Shown here piece by piece: positions 8,148-19,638 of a DNA stretch of 64,000 nucleotides; the stretch's first letter is position 1, and the number at the start of each line of letters is the position of its first letter. The position numbers were made by a program, and so were the translations under genes. The notes beneath the pieces were generated by a model. It was not told the origin of the DNA. It worked only from the letters and a program-made list of their open reading frames with translations, and searched no databases. The stretch is taken from NCBI RefSeq assembly GCF_003315135.1, contig NZ_QNRK01000016.1:1-64000 (forward strand). Direction: 5' to 3'. This stretch comes from Roseiarcus fermentans. GTDB taxonomy: Bacteria > Pseudomonadota > Alphaproteobacteria > Rhizobiales > Beijerinckiaceae.

Positions 8148-9163
8148 CCCAGCACCTCCTCGACGGCGCGCTGGACCCGGGCGCTCGACCCGGTCTCGTC
8201 GAGCGGGTTGCGGCGCAGGCGGTGGCTCAGCGCCATCGGCGCGATGCGCTTGAGCTGCTGCTCGTGGATCTCGTGCTTCTTGTCGAGGCTGGCCAGCGCG
8301 CGGGCGGCGCGGATCAGCGTCAGCTCGCCGCGCAGCCCGTCCGAGCCGAGCTTGAGACAGAGGCGGGTCGCGCTCTCGACGATCGCGTCGGGCGTCGCGA
8401 CCGAGGCGAGATGGGCGCGCGCGGCGACGATGCGGGCGCACAGCTTCTTTTCCGCCGGCGCCCATTGCTCGAGGAAGGCGTCGGGATCGCGATCGTAGGC
8501 GTCGCGGCGCTTGACCACCTCGATCCGGCTCGGCACGTCCTGCGGCGTGCGCACCTCGACCGCGAGGCCGAACCGGTCGAGCAGCTGCGGCCTCAGTTCG
8601 CCTTCTTCCGGGTTGCCGCTGCCGATCAACACGAAGCGGGCCGGGTGACGCACGCTCAGGCCCTCGCGCTCGACCACGTTGATGCCGGAGGCCGCGACGT
8701 CGAGCAGGAGGTCGACCAGATGGTCCTCGAGCAGGTTGCACTCGTCGATGTAGAGGAATCCGCGGTTGGCCTGGGCGAGCAGGCCCGGCTGGAAGCTCTT
8801 CTCTCCGTGCGCCAGCGCGCGCTCGAGGTTGAGCGCGCCGACCACGCGGTCCTCCGTCGCCCCGAGCGGCAGGTCGACCACCGGTGCGGGCTTCAGGGTC
8901 GCTTTCGGCTTCTTGCCGCCCTCGTCGCCGCAGGCCCGGCAGAGCCCCGCCGTCGACGACGGCTCGCAATTGTAGGGGCAACCCTCGACCGCCTTGATCT
9001 TGGGCAAGAGCGCCGCCAGCGCGCGCACCGCGGTCGATTTGCCGGTTCCCCGGTCGCCGAACGCCAGAATTCCACCGATGCTCGGGTCGACGGCGGCGAT
9101 CAAGAAGGCCAGCTTCATCTCGTCCTGGCCGACGATCGCAGAAAACGGGTAAGGCTGTCGCAT
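8144..9163 (-). CDS. bchI: Magnesium chelatase ATPase subunit I
   Basis: BchI is the active AAA+ ATPase of Mg chelatase. The 339-residue product has Walker A GDRGTGKS at residues 36-43, a cysteine-bearing insert (CPYNCEP, then GLCRACGDEG), Walker B FLYIDECNLL and the sensor-type GSGNPEEGELRPQLLDRFGL. The ATG at 9163 gives the standard MRQPYPFSAIVGQDEMK start; 28 extra codons upstream are open but unlike the family. It is the first gene of the bchI-bchD-bchO-crtI-crtB run. A degenerate PpsR-like site (9290-9307) lies in the 247-base gap shared with the divergent SOUL gene. Confidence 0.97.
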   Translation of the reverse strand: MRQPYPFSAIVGQDEMKLAFLIAAVDPSIGGILAFGDRGTGKSTAVRALAALLPKIKAVEGCPYNCEPSSTAGLCRACGDEGGKKPKATLKPAPVVDLPLGATEDRVVGALNLERALAHGEKSFQPGLLAQANRGFLYIDECNLLEDHLVDLLLDVAASGINVVEREGLSVRHPARFVLIGSGNPEEGELRPQLLDRFGLAVEVRTPQDVPSRIEVVKRRDAYDRDPDAFLEQWAPAEKKLCARIVAARAHLASVATPDAIVESATRLCLKLGSDGLRGELTLIRAARALASLDKKHEIHEQQLKRIAPMALSHRLRRNPLDETGSSARVQRAVEEVLG

Positions 9164-9289
9164 AACGGGTCCAAAGGCATGCGGCGCGTCGGCGGCCCGC
9201 GTCCGGCCTTCGCGCCGGCAAGTCCTCGGCGCCGGCGCCCGAAACATCCGCGTTGAGTGTCGGCGCTATGGAACCCGCTGTCGTCGCCC

Positions 9290-9307
9290 TGTCAACGCAT
9301 CTTGTCA
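9290..9307. promoter_or_regulatory. Degenerate PpsR/CrtJ-type operator between bchI and the SOUL gene
   Basis: TGTCAA-cgcatc-TTGTCA differs by one base from TGTCAA-N6-TTGACA. It lies 127 bases upstream of bchI and 104 bases upstream of the divergent SOUL gene, so it could act on either promoter. The match is imperfect and binding is inferred. Confidence 0.5.
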
Positions 9308-9410
9308 TACGGGGCAAAAATGATGATCCGGCGGCGGATCCAGGAGGCGGGCTCGCGCGTAGCATTCCCGACGCAAACGAAGTGCGCGGATCGAACCGGA
9401 AGGACATTCC

Positions 9411-10016
9411 ATGCGACGTTTTGCCTCGATCGCCATCGCCGCCCTCGCGATCGGCGCAGCCGCCGTCGGCGCCTCGGTCAAGGCCGCCGATGAGCCGCCC
9501 TATACAGTCGTGCTCAGCGACGGCGATTTCCAGATTCGCGACTATCCGGCGCTGACGATCGCCGAGGTGACGGTGCGCGCCCCGCGCAACGAGGCGGGCA
9601 ACGCGGGTTTTCGCAAGCTCGCAGGCTACATTTTCGGCGGCAACGCCGAGAAGCGGAAGATCGCAATGACGGCGCCGGTGATCGAGGCCAGCGCCGGCGG
9701 CGCCGACGACAAGGGCCGGGCGCGCGAGGCGTGGACGATCCGGTTCGTGATGCCGCAGGGCCTGACGCTCGACCGGCTGCCGAAGGCGGACGATCCGGAC
9801 ATCCGGATGCACGAGACGCCGGCGACCCGCTACGCGGCGCTGCGCTATTCCGGGCTCGCGGGCGACGACACGGTCGCGGCCAGGACGCGCGACCTGCAGG
9901 CGATCCTCAAGGCCCGCAATCTCGAGCCGACCGGCGCGCCGCTGCTCGCCTTCTACGACCCGCCGTGGACGCCGTGGTTCATGCGCCGCAACGAGATCCT
10001 GATCCCGATCCGGTGA
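9411..10016 (+). CDS. SOUL-family heme/tetrapyrrole-binding protein, exported
   Basis: The 201-residue product starts with a clear signal peptide (Arg-Arg, then a hydrophobic run, cleavage likely after SVKA near residue 25). The mature part is a SOUL/HBP domain: [20 protein letters not shown], then [24 protein letters not shown] and a C-terminal [20 protein letters not shown], all hallmarks of the family. A good ribosome site (AAGGA) precedes the ATG. It is divergent from bchI. A role in handling free tetrapyrroles in the periplasm is plausible from family and position, but is inference. The 3' end abuts a transketolase remnant on the other strand. Confidence 0.9.
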   Translation: MRRFASIAIAALAIGAAAVGASVKAADEPPYTVVLSDGDFQIRDYPALTIAEVTVRAPRNEAGNAGFRKLAGYIFGGNAEKRKIAMTAPVIEASAGGADDKGRAREAWTIRFVMPQGLTLDRLPKADDPDIRMHETPATRYAALRYSGLAGDDTVAARTRDLQAILKARNLEPTGAPLLAFYDPPWTPWFMRRNEILIPIR

Positions 10017-10167
10017 GGGGCGCGCCGTGGGTCGCCTCCGTCCCCTGCTTCAAGGGCGCGCCGAAGCCGATCACGGTGCGGCAGGCGATCAGCGTCGGCC
10101 GGTCGCTGTCCTTGGCTTGCGCGAGCGCCGCCGGGTCGTGGCCGTCGACCGCGAGCGTCCGCCAGCC
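10015..10167 (-). pseudogene. Transketolase (tkt/cbbT) remnant
   Basis: About 50 codons on the minus strand read [16 protein letters not shown], then [20 protein letters not shown] and [10 protein letters not shown]. This is the internal stretch of transketolase between the thiamine-binding half and the HGxPLG motif (roughly residues 190-245 of about 660). Nothing before or after it matches: its 5' side meets the end of cbbF after 13 bases, and its 3' side runs into the opposing SOUL gene. The whole N- and C-terminal parts are gone and the helix after DGHDP is shortened. It is a decayed scrap of a Calvin-cycle operon that once followed cbbF. Confidence 0.75.
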
Positions 10168-10180
10168 GGCCCCTCCCGTG

Positions 10181-11215
10181 CTATCGGCGCAGCAGGCCAC
10201 GCTTGCCGAACAGGGGCGCTCTCAGCGCAAAGGCTTCTTCGCGGTAGTAGCGCGCGATGCGCTCGACCTTTTCGCGCGCGCCGAACACGAGCGGCGTCCG
10301 GACATGGATCGATCGCGGCTCGACGTCGAGGAGCCTCTGGTAGCCGTCGATCGCCGCGCCGCCGGCCTGCTCGACCAGAAAGGCGACGGGGTTCGCCTGG
10401 GTGAGCAGACCGAGGCGCCCCCGCTCGTAACCCTCGCGAGCGTCGGCCGGGTAGAGATAGACGCCGCCACGGATCAGGATCCGGTAGGCCTCGGCGACCA
10501 TCGCGCCGACCCAGCGCAGGGTGAAATCCTCTCCGCGCGGACCGTCCTCGCCTTCGAGGAGATCCGCGACATAGGCCTGGACCGGGTCCGGCCAGTGCCG
10601 GGTATTGGCGCAATTGATGGCGAATTCGCTCGATTCCGCCGGGATGGCCAGGCGGGACGCGACGATCCGCCAGGTCTCGGTTTCCGGATCGAGCGCCGCG
10701 ACCGCAACGCCGCGGCCGACCGTGAAGGCGAAGGCGACGTGGAGGCCGTAGACGACGATCCCGGCCGCGCGCTGGGCCGTCCCGGGCTGAAGGAAATGCG
10801 CCGCGTCGAACGGTCCCGGCGGCGCGTCCAGCACGGAAAAGACGGTTCCGACCGTGACGTTGGCGTCGATGTTGGACGAGCCGTCGAGCGGGTCGAGCGC
10901 GACCAGCAGCGTCCCGTCGGCGTCGACGGCGACCGGCTCCTGGCGTTCCTCGGACACGACGCCGCGAACGCCGGCGCCGCGCAATCCCGCGACGAACGCC
11001 TCGTGGGCGAAGGCGTCGAGCGCCTTTGCGGCGACACTGTCCCCGCAGGACCCGGCGTCGCCGTGCAGCCCGCCGTCGAACGCGCCGCGGCGGATGCGCC
11101 GCGCCGCCACGATCGAGGCCGCCGCCAGGGCCGCGAGCGCGCGCGCCACGTCCGGGCTCGCGTTCCGGTCCAGGAACGCGGTCAGGTCGTCGCCGGCTGC
11201 GGGCAAATCGTTCAC
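10181..11215 (-). CDS. cbbF: Fructose-1,6-bisphosphatase class I, Calvin-cycle type
   Basis: The 344-residue product has the class I FBPase metal and substrate motifs [20 protein letters not shown] near residue 115, [19 protein letters not shown] near 255 and a C-terminal [14 protein letters not shown]. It removes the 1-phosphate from fructose 1,6-bisphosphate (and in CbbF often sedoheptulose 1,7-bisphosphate). I choose the GTG at 11215 because AGGAGG lies just before it and [11 protein letters not shown] is a sensible N-terminus; the frame is open further up without a ribosome site. Directly downstream lies a transketolase scrap, so this is probably the surviving first gene of a cbb operon placed beside the photosynthesis genes. 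Confidence 0.93.
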   Translation of the reverse strand: MNDLPAAGDDLTAFLDRNASPDVARALAALAAASIVAARRIRRGAFDGGLHGDAGSCGDSVAAKALDAFAHEAFVAGLRGAGVRGVVSEERQEPVAVDADGTLLVALDPLDGSSNIDANVTVGTVFSVLDAPPGPFDAAHFLQPGTAQRAAGIVVYGLHVAFAFTVGRGVAVAALDPETETWRIVASRLAIPAESSEFAINCANTRHWPDPVQAYVADLLEGEDGPRGEDFTLRWVGAMVAEAYRILIRGGVYLYPADAREGYERGRLGLLTQANPVAFLVEQAGGAAIDGYQRLLDVEPRSIHVRTPLVFGAREKVERIARYYREEAFALRAPLFGKRGLLRR

Positions 11216-11564
11216 GAGCGCCTCCTGGCGTCGCCCGACGCCGACCGATCGGCGTTGCGCGCGAGCGCCATACGGGGTTGTGCGCCGCAAGAGAAACTGA
11301 TTTATTTTTCGGGTGGTCTTCAGAGGGTCTGAATGCCCGGCGGATCGCCGGCCCGTTCGCTGGCCTGGCGGCGCGCGACCCGCGACGGGGCGGTCGCAGA
11401 GCCGTCGTGCTGTGACGAAGGGTCGCACGGGGCGCGGACGAAGGCGGCTGCGCGCCTCGCCCGCGACAGAAGGTCGCTTGACTTCCGTGTCATCGGATCT
11501 TTACGCTCGATCTCGTCAAGCAGGCGGACAACGACGCCTTTGCGTGAGAAGCCGACGGCTGACG
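11216..11564. other. Gene-free divergent region between cbbF and bchJ
   Basis: I see no protein-coding pattern here. A TTGACT at 11478-11483 followed 16-17 bases later by TTTACG could be a weak promoter for bchJ-idi. A TGT-N12-ACG sequence at 11488-11505 overlaps it but lacks the inner symmetry of the other PpsR-type sites. Confidence 0.5.
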
Positions 11565-12209
11565 ATGTCGCTCGCGCCTTCCCCATCCGACAGCCGCGCG
11601 ACGGGGCGAGCGCACGCGGCGACGGCCGTCGTCGGGCCGAACGCGGCGATCCAGCTGATCGGCGTGCTACGGGCCCGGACCGACCCGGAGACCCTCCGGC
11701 GCATTCTGGCGGCGGCGGGCGTTCCCGAATGGGAGGCGAGGCCGCCCGATCGGATGGTCGACGAGCGGCCGGTGGCGGCGCTGCATCGCGCGACCCGCGC
11801 TGGCCTCGATGCCGAGCCGGGCAAGGCGATCCTGACCGAGGCCGGTTCGCGCACCGGCGACTACATTCTGGCGAACCGGATTCCCGCTGCGGCCCGCGCG
11901 GTCCTGAAGCCGCTGCCGTCGTGGCTGTCCTCGCGCCTGCTCGCCCGCGCCATCGCGACTCACGCCTGGACCTTCGTCGGGTCGGGTCGGTTCCGGTGCG
12001 ACCGCGGCGACGGCCTGGCGTTCGAGATTGCGATGAACCCGTTCTGCGCCGGGGAATCGTCGGCCGATCCGGTCTGCGTCTGGCATGCCGCGGTGTTCCG
12101 GCGCCTTTTCGACGCCCTGGTGTCCCGGAACACGCGTGTGGTCGAAACCCACTGCTGCGCGCGGGGAGACCCGTGTTGCCGCTTCGCGTTGAGTGGAATC
12201 GGCAAATGA
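11565..12209 (+). CDS. bchJ: BchJ, V4R-domain protein of (8-vinyl) protochlorophyllide reduction
   Basis: The 214-residue product matches BchJ: RTGDYILANRIPAAARAVLK in the middle, AIATHAWTFVGSG, and a C-terminal V4R-type cysteine cluster (ETHCCARGDPCCRF) that probably binds zinc. BchJ was first called the 8-vinyl reductase; later work on BciA/BciB makes it more likely a helper or carrier in that step. The ATG at 11565 gives a normal N-terminus although the ribosome site is weak; the 84 upstream codons are open but without pattern. Its TGA overlaps the idi ATG (ATGA), so bchJ and idi form an operon. Confidence 0.93.
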   Translation: MSLAPSPSDSRATGRAHAATAVVGPNAAIQLIGVLRARTDPETLRRILAAAGVPEWEARPPDRMVDERPVAALHRATRAGLDAEPGKAILTEAGSRTGDYILANRIPAAARAVLKPLPSWLSSRLLARAIATHAWTFVGSGRFRCDRGDGLAFEIAMNPFCAGESSADPVCVWHAAVFRRLFDALVSRNTRVVETHCCARGDPCCRFALSGIGK

Positions 12210-12745
12210 AGTCCGACGACACAGTGATCCTGGTCGACGAAGGCGATCGCCAGATCGGCCTCGCGCCGAAGCTCGCCGCCCATCTCGACGGCGCGCGCCA
12301 CCGGGCGATCTCGGTCTGCATCGTCGACAGCGGGGGCCGGATGCTGTTGCAGCGCCGCGCGCCGGAAAAATATCACTCCGGCGGCCTGTGGACAAATGCC
12401 TGCTGCACCCATCCGCGCCCGGGCGAGCGCACCGACCAGAGCGCGCGGCGCCGGCTCAGGGAGGAACTGGGAATCGCCTGCCCCTTGCGATTCGTCGCGA
12501 GAATCCATTATCGCGCCGAGGTCGGCGGCGGCCTCGTCGAGGACGAGATCGTTCATCTCTTCGTCGGCGACTACGACGGCGAGGCCAGTCCCGACCCGCG
12601 GGAGGTGGCGGACGTCGCGTGGCGGAGCTACGAGGACCTGATCGACGATATTGCGGCGAAACCGGACGCGTACACGTATTGGTTCCGGTATTACATGACG
12701 CATTTCGGCCGCAAGCTGTTCACAGCGCCGCTTTCGGCCGCTTGA
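12206..12745 (+). CDS. idi: Isopentenyl-diphosphate delta-isomerase, type 1
   Basis: Idi interconverts IPP and DMAPP, supplying geranylgeranyl units for carotenoids and the bacteriochlorophyll tail. The 179-residue Nudix-fold product has the catalytic cysteine in TNACCTHPRPGE near residue 70, the Nudix-like RRRLREELGI and the metal Glu pair in GGLVEDEIVHLFVG; a conserved YTYWFRYYM lies near the end. It starts within the bchJ stop codon. A 157-base gap then separates it from the first ppsR. Confidence 0.96.
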   Translation: MKSDDTVILVDEGDRQIGLAPKLAAHLDGARHRAISVCIVDSGGRMLLQRRAPEKYHSGGLWTNACCTHPRPGERTDQSARRRLREELGIACPLRFVARIHYRAEVGGGLVEDEIVHLFVGDYDGEASPDPREVADVAWRSYEDLIDDIAAKPDAYTYWFRYYMTHFGRKLFTAPLSAA

Positions 12746-12902
12746 GCCAAGAAAAGCTGGACTTTCGTATGACAGTTGCGTTAACGATCGGGCGCGTTCC
12801 CGGCAAATGGCGCGCAGGCGCGGCACGAAACGGCGCAGAAGAGGCGTTTGTTCCAGGGTCGGCCCGCACGCGTTCAGGCGGGGGCAGCCCGAATGGACCC
12901 TG

Positions 12903-14225
12903 ATGAGCGAGCCCGCGCAGTTTCCCCCTGACATCACCCTCGCAGTGGATGGGGAAGGCGTCATCCGGACGGCTGTCTCCGCGGAAGCGCTCGCCGACGA
13001 ACAACTCGATCAGTGGCGGGGCATGCTGTGGACGGACACCGTTCCGCCCGAGGCGGCGGCGCAGGTGGCGAGGGCCGTCGAATCGGCCCGGCGCGAAGGG
13101 GAATCCTCCTGCTTCACCCTGAACCAGCGGTTGCCGAGCGGCAGGGAGTTGTTGCTCGAGTATACCACCGTCAAGCTGGGCGACCGGGCCGGCTTCGTCG
13201 CGATCGGCAAGAACGTCCAGGACGTGTCCGACCTCAAGGCGAGACTGGCGTCGGTCCAGAGGGATCGCGAGCACGACTATTGGAAACTGCGCGAAATCGA
13301 GACCCGGTACCGCGCCCTGCTCGACGCCTCCTCGGAAGCGGTCGCGCTGGTGCGCGTCGACACTCTGAGGGTGGTGGAGGCCAACGCCGCAGCTTCGAAG
13401 TCGCTGGGGCTGTTTCCCGGGGCGGTGTTCCTGCCCGATCTGGCCGACGGCGACCGCAAGGCGCTCCATGGCCTGCTGGCGACGGCGAGAATGAACGGGC
13501 GGGCGCCGAGCATCGTTCTTCATCTCCTCGACAGCGGCAAGTTGAGTTTGCGCGCCTCCATGCTGACCAGCGAGGCCGGGACCTTCTACCTGTTCCAGAT
13601 GGCGCCGCTCGACGAAGAGGGCGTGGCCAGCCACGCCGCGGACACGAGGTCGGCGTCGTTTTCGCTGGAGACCTTCGTCTGGCGCCTGCCGGAGGGTTTC
13701 GCCATACTCGATCGCGACGGCGTCGTTCGGTTCGCCAACCTGACGTTCCTCGACATGGTTCAGGCGGGCGTGGAGAGCGCGGTCATCGGAAAGAACGCCG
13801 GGAATTGGTTCAACAGGCCGGGAACCGGATTGCGGATGATCCTGAACCTCGTCGCGCAGCATGGCGTCGTGCGATCCTTGCGGACCACGCTGGAGAGCGA
13901 TCTCGGCCTGCGCTCGGAGGTGGAAATCTCCGCGGTCGGCGACCGCATCGATCGTCCGCGCTTCTTCGGTTTGATCGTGCGCGACGCAATGTCGCGCCCG
14001 AAGGGCCGCGAGGGCGAGTTCGTCAGCCTGGCGCCCGGGCCGGCGGGGTTCGCAACGTCGCTCGAGACCGCGGTCCGGTCCTCGGTCGAGGCGGTGGAGC
14101 GCCAGCGCCTGGTCGACGCGCTCGCGCAATGCGCGGGAAATCGCACGGCCGCTGCGAGAAGTCTCGGAATCAGCCGGCAGAGCCTGTACACGAAGCTGAA
14201 GAAGTACGGGCTGGATCAACATTAG
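12903..14225 (+). CDS. ppsR: PpsR/CrtJ-type repressor, first copy (next to the bacteriophytochrome)
   Basis: PpsR represses photosynthesis genes under oxygen by binding TGT-N12-ACA. The 440-residue protein has an N-terminal domain (1-105), a Q-linker helix (110-135), a PAS domain (about 136-235), a second PAS (about 255-362) and a Fis-type helix-turn-helix (402-436, AARSLGISRQSLYTKLKKYG). It has two cysteines: Cys70, and Cys410 just before the recognition helices, matching the redox cysteine position of CrtJ. It lies 22 bases upstream of bphP. In Bradyrhizobium ORS278 and Rhodopseudomonas palustris a ppsR in this position is the partner antagonised by the phytochrome; the same job here is inferred. 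The ATG at 12903 has no strong ribosome site. Confidence 0.94.
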   Translation: MSEPAQFPPDITLAVDGEGVIRTAVSAEALADEQLDQWRGMLWTDTVPPEAAAQVARAVESARREGESSCFTLNQRLPSGRELLLEYTTVKLGDRAGFVAIGKNVQDVSDLKARLASVQRDREHDYWKLREIETRYRALLDASSEAVALVRVDTLRVVEANAAASKSLGLFPGAVFLPDLADGDRKALHGLLATARMNGRAPSIVLHLLDSGKLSLRASMLTSEAGTFYLFQMAPLDEEGVASHAADTRSASFSLETFVWRLPEGFAILDRDGVVRFANLTFLDMVQAGVESAVIGKNAGNWFNRPGTGLRMILNLVAQHGVVRSLRTTLESDLGLRSEVEISAVGDRIDRPRFFGLIVRDAMSRPKGREGEFVSLAPGPAGFATSLETAVRSSVEAVERQRLVDALAQCAGNRTAAARSLGISRQSLYTKLKKYGLDQH

Positions 14226-14247
14226 GGCAGTCCTTCGCCGCCGGAGA

Positions 14248-16422
<2,175 letters not shown>

Positions 16423-16428
16423 AGCGAG

Positions 16429-16476
16429 CGCCGACGCAAGCCGCCTGTCACGGGCGCTGGCGGGCTTGCGTCGGCG
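16429..16476. terminator. Strong inverted repeat after bphP
   Basis: Perfect 14-base arms (CGCCGACGCAAGCC at 16429-16442 and its complement at 16463-16476) flank a 20-base loop, 7 bases after the bphP stop. There is no T-run, so a factor-independent terminator is not certain; an mRNA-end hairpin is likely. From here to 16738 I see no gene, only a further near-palindrome rich in GGCGCGCC around 16713-16739 that could end the facing aerR-like gene. Confidence 0.6.
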
Positions 16477-16738
16477 AGATGGAAGGCTTCCCGGCGCTTT
16501 CCCCGGCGCGATGCGCGGCCAGCCGCCTTCGGCGCGCACACGCTCCGAAGACCGCCCGCCGCCGCCTTCCCCAATGCGGGCGCGCGCGAGCGCGGCCCCG
16601 GTGGGGCGGAGACGCCGCCCGTCGCGCAGAGCTCCGCCGGGAAGGAATGGCGGCATGCCCCAGAGCGGCGGCCGCGTCGCCAGCGACGCTCCGACATCCG
16701 CCCGGTTTCAGAGGGACGGCGCGCCGGCGCGCCGCCCG

Positions 16739-17602
16739 TCACATCATAGCGGTCTGACGCATCAGGAGATGCGAGGCGAGGAACGGCGCTGTCGGGGCGT
16801 CGAAGCCGGCCGCCTCCGCGCCGATGCGCAGCGCGAGTTCGGGCTGCTCGACCAGGGCGCGCCCGCCGGCCATGAAGGCGACGTGGCGATTGAGGGACGC
16901 GCTGCGAATGGTCGCGACGGTTCTCGCCGCCAGCTCGACCCGCGCTTCGGCGCTGACCGTGACGCCGACGACCCCGAACCATTCCCTGGCTGCGGTTCTG
17001 GCGTTGTGCTCCGCCGGCGCCTGCTCTTCCACGGTGACGTCCCAGCCGGCCGCCTCCAACACCTTGGCGACGATGCGAATGCCGAGAAGATGCGTTTCGC
17101 CGGGAAGGGAGACCAGCAGAACCTTTCGTCGCGCGTCCGCGGCCGACAGGGGTTCAGGCGTCGCCAATCGGTCCATGAACGCCTGCAGGCGACCCACCCC
17201 GACCGTCACCTCGAAGAAATCGCAGATGTCCTGCTCCCAGAATTCGCCCAGGAGCCTGGCCGCCGGGGCCACGAAATAGGCGAGCAGGGTTGCGTAAGCG
17301 TGGTGTTGGGCGCACACTTTCTCGAAGTGAGCCGCCGTCGCCGCCTCGTCGTTCCCGATCACGAGACGCGCGAGGCGCTCGATGTCCTCGCGGGCGGGCC
17401 GGCTCTCCGGCGGCGCGACCGCAATGGACTCGTGATGGAACTGAAACAGCCTCGGACCGATGTCCGTTTCGACAATGTCCTTCAGCGCCGGCTTCGCGTC
17501 GCGCGCCCGCGAAACTGGACGGGAATGCGCCGGCGCCGTCCGGGCGAACGGCGCAAAACACACGTCCGACAGGTCCTGGAATATCCCTCCGCCAGCCGTC
17601 AT
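16739..17602 (-). CDS. AerR/PpaA-like B12-binding photosynthesis regulator, first copy
   Basis: The 287-residue product has a four-helix region (about 70-150, with LLGEFWEQDICDFFEVTVGV) followed by a cobalamin-binding Rossmann-like domain (about 158-287) with VLLVSLPGETHLLGIRIVAK. His171 stands where the B12 ligand of AerR/PpaA (E-D-H-x-x-G) lies. AerR and PpaA modulate PpsR/CrtJ; in Rhodobacter AerR is a light-dependent anti-repressor carrying B12. It is convergent with ppsR-bphP, so the region carries a ppsR, a phytochrome and an AerR-like gene together. A degenerate PpsR-like site lies 93 bases upstream, in the end of dxs. Which repressor it partners is not shown by sequence. Confidence 0.85.
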   Translation of the reverse strand: MTAGGGIFQDLSDVCFAPFARTAPAHSRPVSRARDAKPALKDIVETDIGPRLFQFHHESIAVAPPESRPAREDIERLARLVIGNDEAATAAHFEKVCAQHHAYATLLAYFVAPAARLLGEFWEQDICDFFEVTVGVGRLQAFMDRLATPEPLSAADARRKVLLVSLPGETHLLGIRIVAKVLEAAGWDVTVEEQAPAEHNARTAAREWFGVVGVTVSAEARVELAARTVATIRSASLNRHVAFMAGGRALVEQPELALRIGAEAAGFDAPTAPFLASHLLMRQTAMM

Positions 17603-17691
17603 GACAACCCTTCCTCGAGCCGTTTGAGGCTTCGTTGCTATTATTGAAGGCGAACGGGGGAGGTTTGTAAAGGCGGGTTGACGGGCAACCT

Positions 17692-19638
17692 CTATGTCAA
17701 GACAATTTGACGCACCACGCCCAACCCGCCCCGGCTGCGGCCCTCCGACATTCGCGGAAGAATCTCAAGCACTTTCGCGACGATGGCGCGAGCGTTCAAC
17801 CCGGCCGTTTCGTATTGCGCCTCCGGCTTGTCGTGGTCGAGGAACCGGTCGGGCAGCGTCATGGCGCGAACGCGCAGGCCGCGGTCGAGCGCTCCCGTCT
17901 CGGCGAGGTGGCCGAGCACCTTCGACCCGAAGCCGCCCTGCGCGCCCTCCTCGACGGTGAGAAGGAGCTCGTGCTCGTTCGCGAGGCGGTCGATCAGCGC
18001 CGTGTCGATCGGCTTGGCGAAGCGCGCGTCGGCGACCGTCGTCGACAGGCCGCGACTCGTCAGGTCGTCCGCCGCCTTGAGGCATTCCGCCAGCCGCGTG
18101 CCCAGCGACAGCAGCGCGACGCGGCCGCCCTCGCGCACGATCCGGCCGCGGCCGATGTCGAGCGGCGCGCCGCGTTCCGGCAGCGCCACGCCGACCCCTT
18201 CGCCGCGCGGGTATCGGAACGCGATCGGGCCTTCGTCGAAGGCGACCGCGGTCGCGATCATGTGCGTCAGTTCGGCTTCGTCCGCCGGCGCCATGAGAAC
18301 GATCTTGGGCAGGCAGCCGAGATAGGCGAGGTCGTAGGCGCCCGCATGCGTCGGTCCGTCGGCGCCGACCAGTCCGGCGCGATCGATCGCGAACCGGACC
18401 GGGAGCTTCTGCAGCACCACGTCGTGCATGATCTGGTCGTAGGCGCGCTGCAGGAAACTCGAATAGATCGCGCAGAACGGCTTGAGGCCTTCCGCTGCGA
18501 GGCCCGCCGAAAACGTCACCGCATGCTGTTCGGCGATGCCGACGTCGAAGGTCCGCTCCGGGAAGCTCCTGGCGAAAATGTCGAGGCCGGTCCCCGCCGG
18601 CATGGCCGCCGTGACCGCGACGATCCGGTTGTCGTCGCGCGCTTCGCGGACGAGGGTTTCCCCGAACACTTTGGTGTAGGCGGGCGCGGTCGCCTTGGGC
18701 TTGAACTGCGTTCCGCTCACAATATCGAAGGCGTTGACGCCGTGGAGCTTGTCGGGGGCGGCTTCCGCAGGGCCGTAGCCCTTGCCCTTGCGGGTGACGA
18801 CATGCACGAGAATCGGGCCCAGTTCGGAGGCCTTGACGTTCTCGAGCACCGGCAGCAGGTGGCTGAGATTGTGGCCGTCGATCGGACCGACGTAATAGAA
18901 CCCGAGCTGCTCGAACAGCGTGCCGCCGGTGAAGAAGCCGCGCGCCATCTCTTCCGCGCGCCGCGCGTGCTCGAAGATCGCCCGCGGCATCTTGCGGGCG
19001 ATCTGCTTGCCGCTCTCCCGCAAGCCGCGGTAGGTCTTGCCCGAGAGGAGCCGCGACAGATACGCGGAGAGCGCGCCGACCGGCGGCGCGATCGACATGT
19101 CGTTGTCGTTCAGCACCACGATCAGGCGCGAATCCATCGCCCCGGCGTTGTTCATGGCCTCGTAGGCCATGCCCGCCGACATTGCGCCGTCGCCGATCAC
19201 TGCGATCACGTTGTGCGCCTTCTCGGTGTAGTCGCGCGCCACCGCCATGCCGAGCGCCGCGGAAATGGAGGTCGACGAATGCCCGGCGCCGAAGGGATCG
19301 TACTCGCTCTCCTCGCGCTTGGTGAACCCGGACAGGCCGCCCTTCTGACGAAGGGTGCGGATCCGGTCGCGCCGGCCGGTGAGGATCTTGTGCGGATAGG
19401 CCTGATGGCCGACGTCCCAGATCAGCCGGTCGCGCGGCGTGTCGAAGACGTAGTGCAGCGCGACGGTCAGTTCGACCACGCCGAGCCCGGCGCCGAGATG
19501 GCCTCCGGTGACGGAGACGGCGTTGATCATCTCGTGACGCACCTCCTCCGCCAGAGACGGCAGATCGGACTTGTCCAGGCGGCGCAAGTCCTCGGTCGAG
19601 GCGATCTTATCGAGAAGCGGCGTACGGTTGTCAGACAC
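17692..19638 (-). CDS. dxs: 1-deoxy-D-xylulose-5-phosphate synthase
   Basis: Dxs joins pyruvate and glyceraldehyde 3-phosphate to start the MEP isoprenoid pathway. The 648-residue thiamine enzyme has [15 protein letters not shown], the TPP motif [29 protein letters not shown] and [17 protein letters not shown] in the expected order and is full length. The GTG at 19638 is chosen: GGAGAGG precedes it and [12 protein letters not shown] is a normal start. It overlaps the stop of the upstream small membrane gene (GTGTCTGA), so translation is likely coupled. It ends the bch2-bchP-tspO-orf-dxs group. The last codons (QIVLT) encode a PpsR-like operator for the next gene. Confidence 0.96.
   Translation of the reverse strand: MSDNRTPLLDKIASTEDLRRLDKSDLPSLAEEVRHEMINAVSVTGGHLGAGLGVVELTVALHYVFDTPRDRLIWDVGHQAYPHKILTGRRDRIRTLRQKGGLSGFTKREESEYDPFGAGHSSTSISAALGMAVARDYTEKAHNVIAVIGDGAMSAGMAYEAMNNAGAMDSRLIVVLNDNDMSIAPPVGALSAYLSRLLSGKTYRGLRESGKQIARKMPRAIFEHARRAEEMARGFFTGGTLFEQLGFYYVGPIDGHNLSHLLPVLENVKASELGPILVHVVTRKGKGYGPAEAAPDKLHGVNAFDIVSGTQFKPKATAPAYTKVFGETLVREARDDNRIVAVTAAMPAGTGLDIFARSFPERTFDVGIAEQHAVTFSAGLAAEGLKPFCAIYSSFLQRAYDQIMHDVVLQKLPVRFAIDRAGLVGADGPTHAGAYDLAYLGCLPKIVLMAPADEAELTHMIATAVAFDEGPIAFRYPRGEGVGVALPERGAPLDIGRGRIVREGGRVALLSLGTRLAECLKAADDLTSRGLSTTVADARFAKPIDTALIDRLANEHELLLTVEEGAQGGFGSKVLGHLAETGALDRGLRVRAMTLPDRFLDHDKPEAQYETAGLNARAIVAKVLEILPRMSEGRSRGGLGVVRQIVLT
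17695..17712. promoter_or_regulatory. PpsR/CrtJ-like site overlapping the end of dxs, upstream of the first aerR-like gene
   Basis: TGTCAA-gacaat-TTGACG: one base from the full inverted repeat. It spans the last dxs codons and lies 93 bases before the first aerR-like gene on the same strand. On that strand it also supplies a TTGACA that could be a -35 box. Function is inferred. Confidence 0.45.

Noticed and set aside
11488-11505. PpsR operator upstream of bchJ (TGT-N12-ACG)
   Set aside because: Only the outer bases fit and the inner arms are not symmetric; kept as a weak promoter region only.
11513-11533. CGTCAAG...GGACAA near bchJ as a PpsR site
   Set aside because: The spacing is one base short (N11), so it does not fit the motif.
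16466-17647. 393-codon plus-strand frame after bphP
   Set aside because: Mostly the antisense of the aerR-like gene; the first 270 bases show no protein pattern.
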